From Anoplopoma fimbria (lineage: Eukaryota > Chordata > Actinopteri > Perciformes > Anoplopomatidae): a DNA stretch of 64,000 bases. A model generated the notes under the pieces. It was given only the letters and a program-made list of their open reading frames with translations, ran no database searches and had not been told where the DNA came from. The translations under genes were made by a program, and so were the position numbers. Positions 62,640-64,000 of this stretch are shown piece after piece; within the stretch, counting starts at the first letter, position 1, and each line of letters opens with the position of its first letter. The stretch spans positions 28,219,082-28,283,081 of the forward strand of contig NC_072467.1 of NCBI RefSeq assembly GCF_027596085.1. Direction: 5' to 3'.

Positions 62640-63418
62640 GTTTTGTCTGACGCCAGCTTGGCTTTTTTCAACCAGTGAACAGGAAGTGACCATATATGGA
62701 GTGAGGAGGAGTGACGTAGAGACGCCGTATACGTCTCTGGTGTGGACCTGTCAATCAGGAATCCTTTTAGACAAACTCCAATAGATAAATTCACACGTGA
62801 AGAATAAAACCATTATTTAACTCTGAGTGAAAGGTTACCTCTCAATCTAAAGGTTGTTAAAACGTTTCCGTCTCCTGCTGTTCTCTCAGGAGGAATCAAA
62901 TGAAGGCTTTAAAGTGGATGTCCCATTCTGCTTGCTGGGAAATGTTGAACAGAACAAATGTGTTTAAAATGTGAAAGGTTATTCTGTCGCGTTGGGAAGA
63001 AATATATAAAGGTAGAGTGCAGAACGAGCAACATGTATTTCTATATTTGGCAGTTTGTGAAATAGTCATGAAGTACAATCTATTGGGTTTTGGCTACAGA
63101 GGCTTTTTTTTGTGGTACAACCCCGCCCTAAAGCATCCCCTGCTTTATGGTCTGTTTGACTCTAAATGGAGCATCATTTACTAAATGAACATCATGCTGT
63201 ATTGAAGAAGACTTGAAACTAGAGCTTGAGACCATAAACTCATGTTTACAATGTTTACTGAGGGAATAAATCAAGAGAGAAGTAGAGTCATTTTCTCATA
63301 GACTTCTATACAACCAGAGGAGGATCATGCCCCAGATATTGAAGTATAACAAGTGTGTGGACAGTTGAGGACAGAGAGAATGCAACTTTAACACAGGAAG
63401 CTTTGACTTCACTTTATA
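62640..63418 (-). mobile_element. Dispersed repeat family A copy split by repeat B
   Basis: The reversed element is found in two pieces, 62640-62758 and 63121-63418. They are contiguous in other copies (GACCTGTCAATCAG joins TGTGTAGCCCCGCC). The 362 bp between them belong mostly to another repeat (62765-63078). The head piece carries an extra diverged stretch at 63330-63380. Confidence 0.65.
62765..63078 (-). repeat. Repeat B, copy nested in family A
   Basis: Matches the reverse complement of 40274-40683 closely, for example TCACACGTGAAGAATAAAACC and GAAATGTTGAACAGAACAAA, but lacks an internal segment of about 100 bp. I see no open frame and no clear terminal repeats. Confidence 0.65.
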
Positions 63419-64000
63419 GAACCAGAGGTTGAAGACTGGTTCATTCTTTCACTTTATGAAGTTGTTCTCTGAGATATGTGGAGCGCTCACTGTCCCTCTG
63501 GATTTCGTCTCCATGGATCTTCATGTTTTAATCTTCTCTCCACACAGTTCCAGCTGTGTTCAAGCCAAACTCCCCTGTGGTTTTGCCAACATACAGTACA
63601 GCGCCGACAGGAGCAGAAGAATCTGATCAGACGCCGTTGGCTCCGTTCCTGACTACGCTCTCTCCTCTTCTGGCCGAGGCAAAGAGGTGGATTGTGGGAA
63701 ATGTCCCAAAGGCTTAAAAGAAGATAGAAATAGACAGACAACTGGCACGTTGTTGAAAAAGAGTCCTAACTGCTGTTTGAGGGAAACTTTTCTCTTGTTT
63801 CTCTGCAGTGTTCTCTGCTCTTCTGTCAGTCAGAGTGCCCTTGAGCAAGTGCAACTCCGGCCCACTTACTCCCTCTGTGTGCAGGACTCAAGCTGAAGGT
63901 TAAAAGCAGTGAACTTAAATGTCAAAAGTACTGTAAATGTCTAGAGATGTCCATGTACGGGCTGCAGGACAAACAAAAGAAGATCACTGCGGAGGAATAA
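63419..64000. other. Right edge, nothing recognised
   Basis: Short frames on both strands (for example 63487-63741 minus) show no family signal. Confidence 0.4.

Overview
This is nuclear DNA of a bony fish, most likely a percomorph teleost. The reasons are GT/AG-spliced genes with short introns, very many (CA)n, (AAT)n and minisatellite tracts inside those introns, decayed LINE reverse-transcriptase relics, and a dispersed repeat carrying a CACCAGGGGGCGAC core that I associate with perciform genomes. There are no bacterial or phage features.

Two genes sit head to head, with 1,174 bp between their start codons. On the minus strand, 2385-26649 is SPG11 (spatacsin). I could place 40 coding exons, the exon count I recall for the human gene, with splice phases that join consistently into about 2,404 codons. 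One exception is a missing base in exon 34, which breaks the frame as given. On the plus strand, 27824-35147 is CIAO2A (formerly FAM96A), with five exons and 158 codons. SPG11 acts at late endosomes and lysosomes; CIAO2A acts in cytosolic iron-sulfur protein maturation and iron homeostasis. They share only the divergent promoter region, which has a GTCACGTG box and a CCAAT box on the SPG11 side and two ETS-type sites on the CIAO2A side, separated by an AT-rich palindromic repeat. In human both genes are on chromosome 15 but not adjacent.

A lone minus-strand exon (317-407) below the SPG11 3' end probably belongs to another gene that leaves the window. From about 36.2 kb to the right edge the window is gene-poor. 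The one convincing reading frame there is an intronless 346-codon coiled-coil protein on the minus strand (56550-57590) with an exact 36-residue repeat; I do not recognise it. The rest is repeats: copies of a roughly 450-bp dispersed element (one split by a second repeat), a 0.8-kb polypyrimidine tract, a 1-kb array of a 13-bp unit, a purine-rich array, and stretches in which I see nothing.

No new multi-gene system is visible. The observations most worth a second look are the exon 34 frameshift, the complementary (TG)n/(CA)n tracts flanking SPG11 exons 9, 33 and 35 (all of lengths divisible by three), minisatellites that have grown up to or into coding exons, and the coiled-coil gene.
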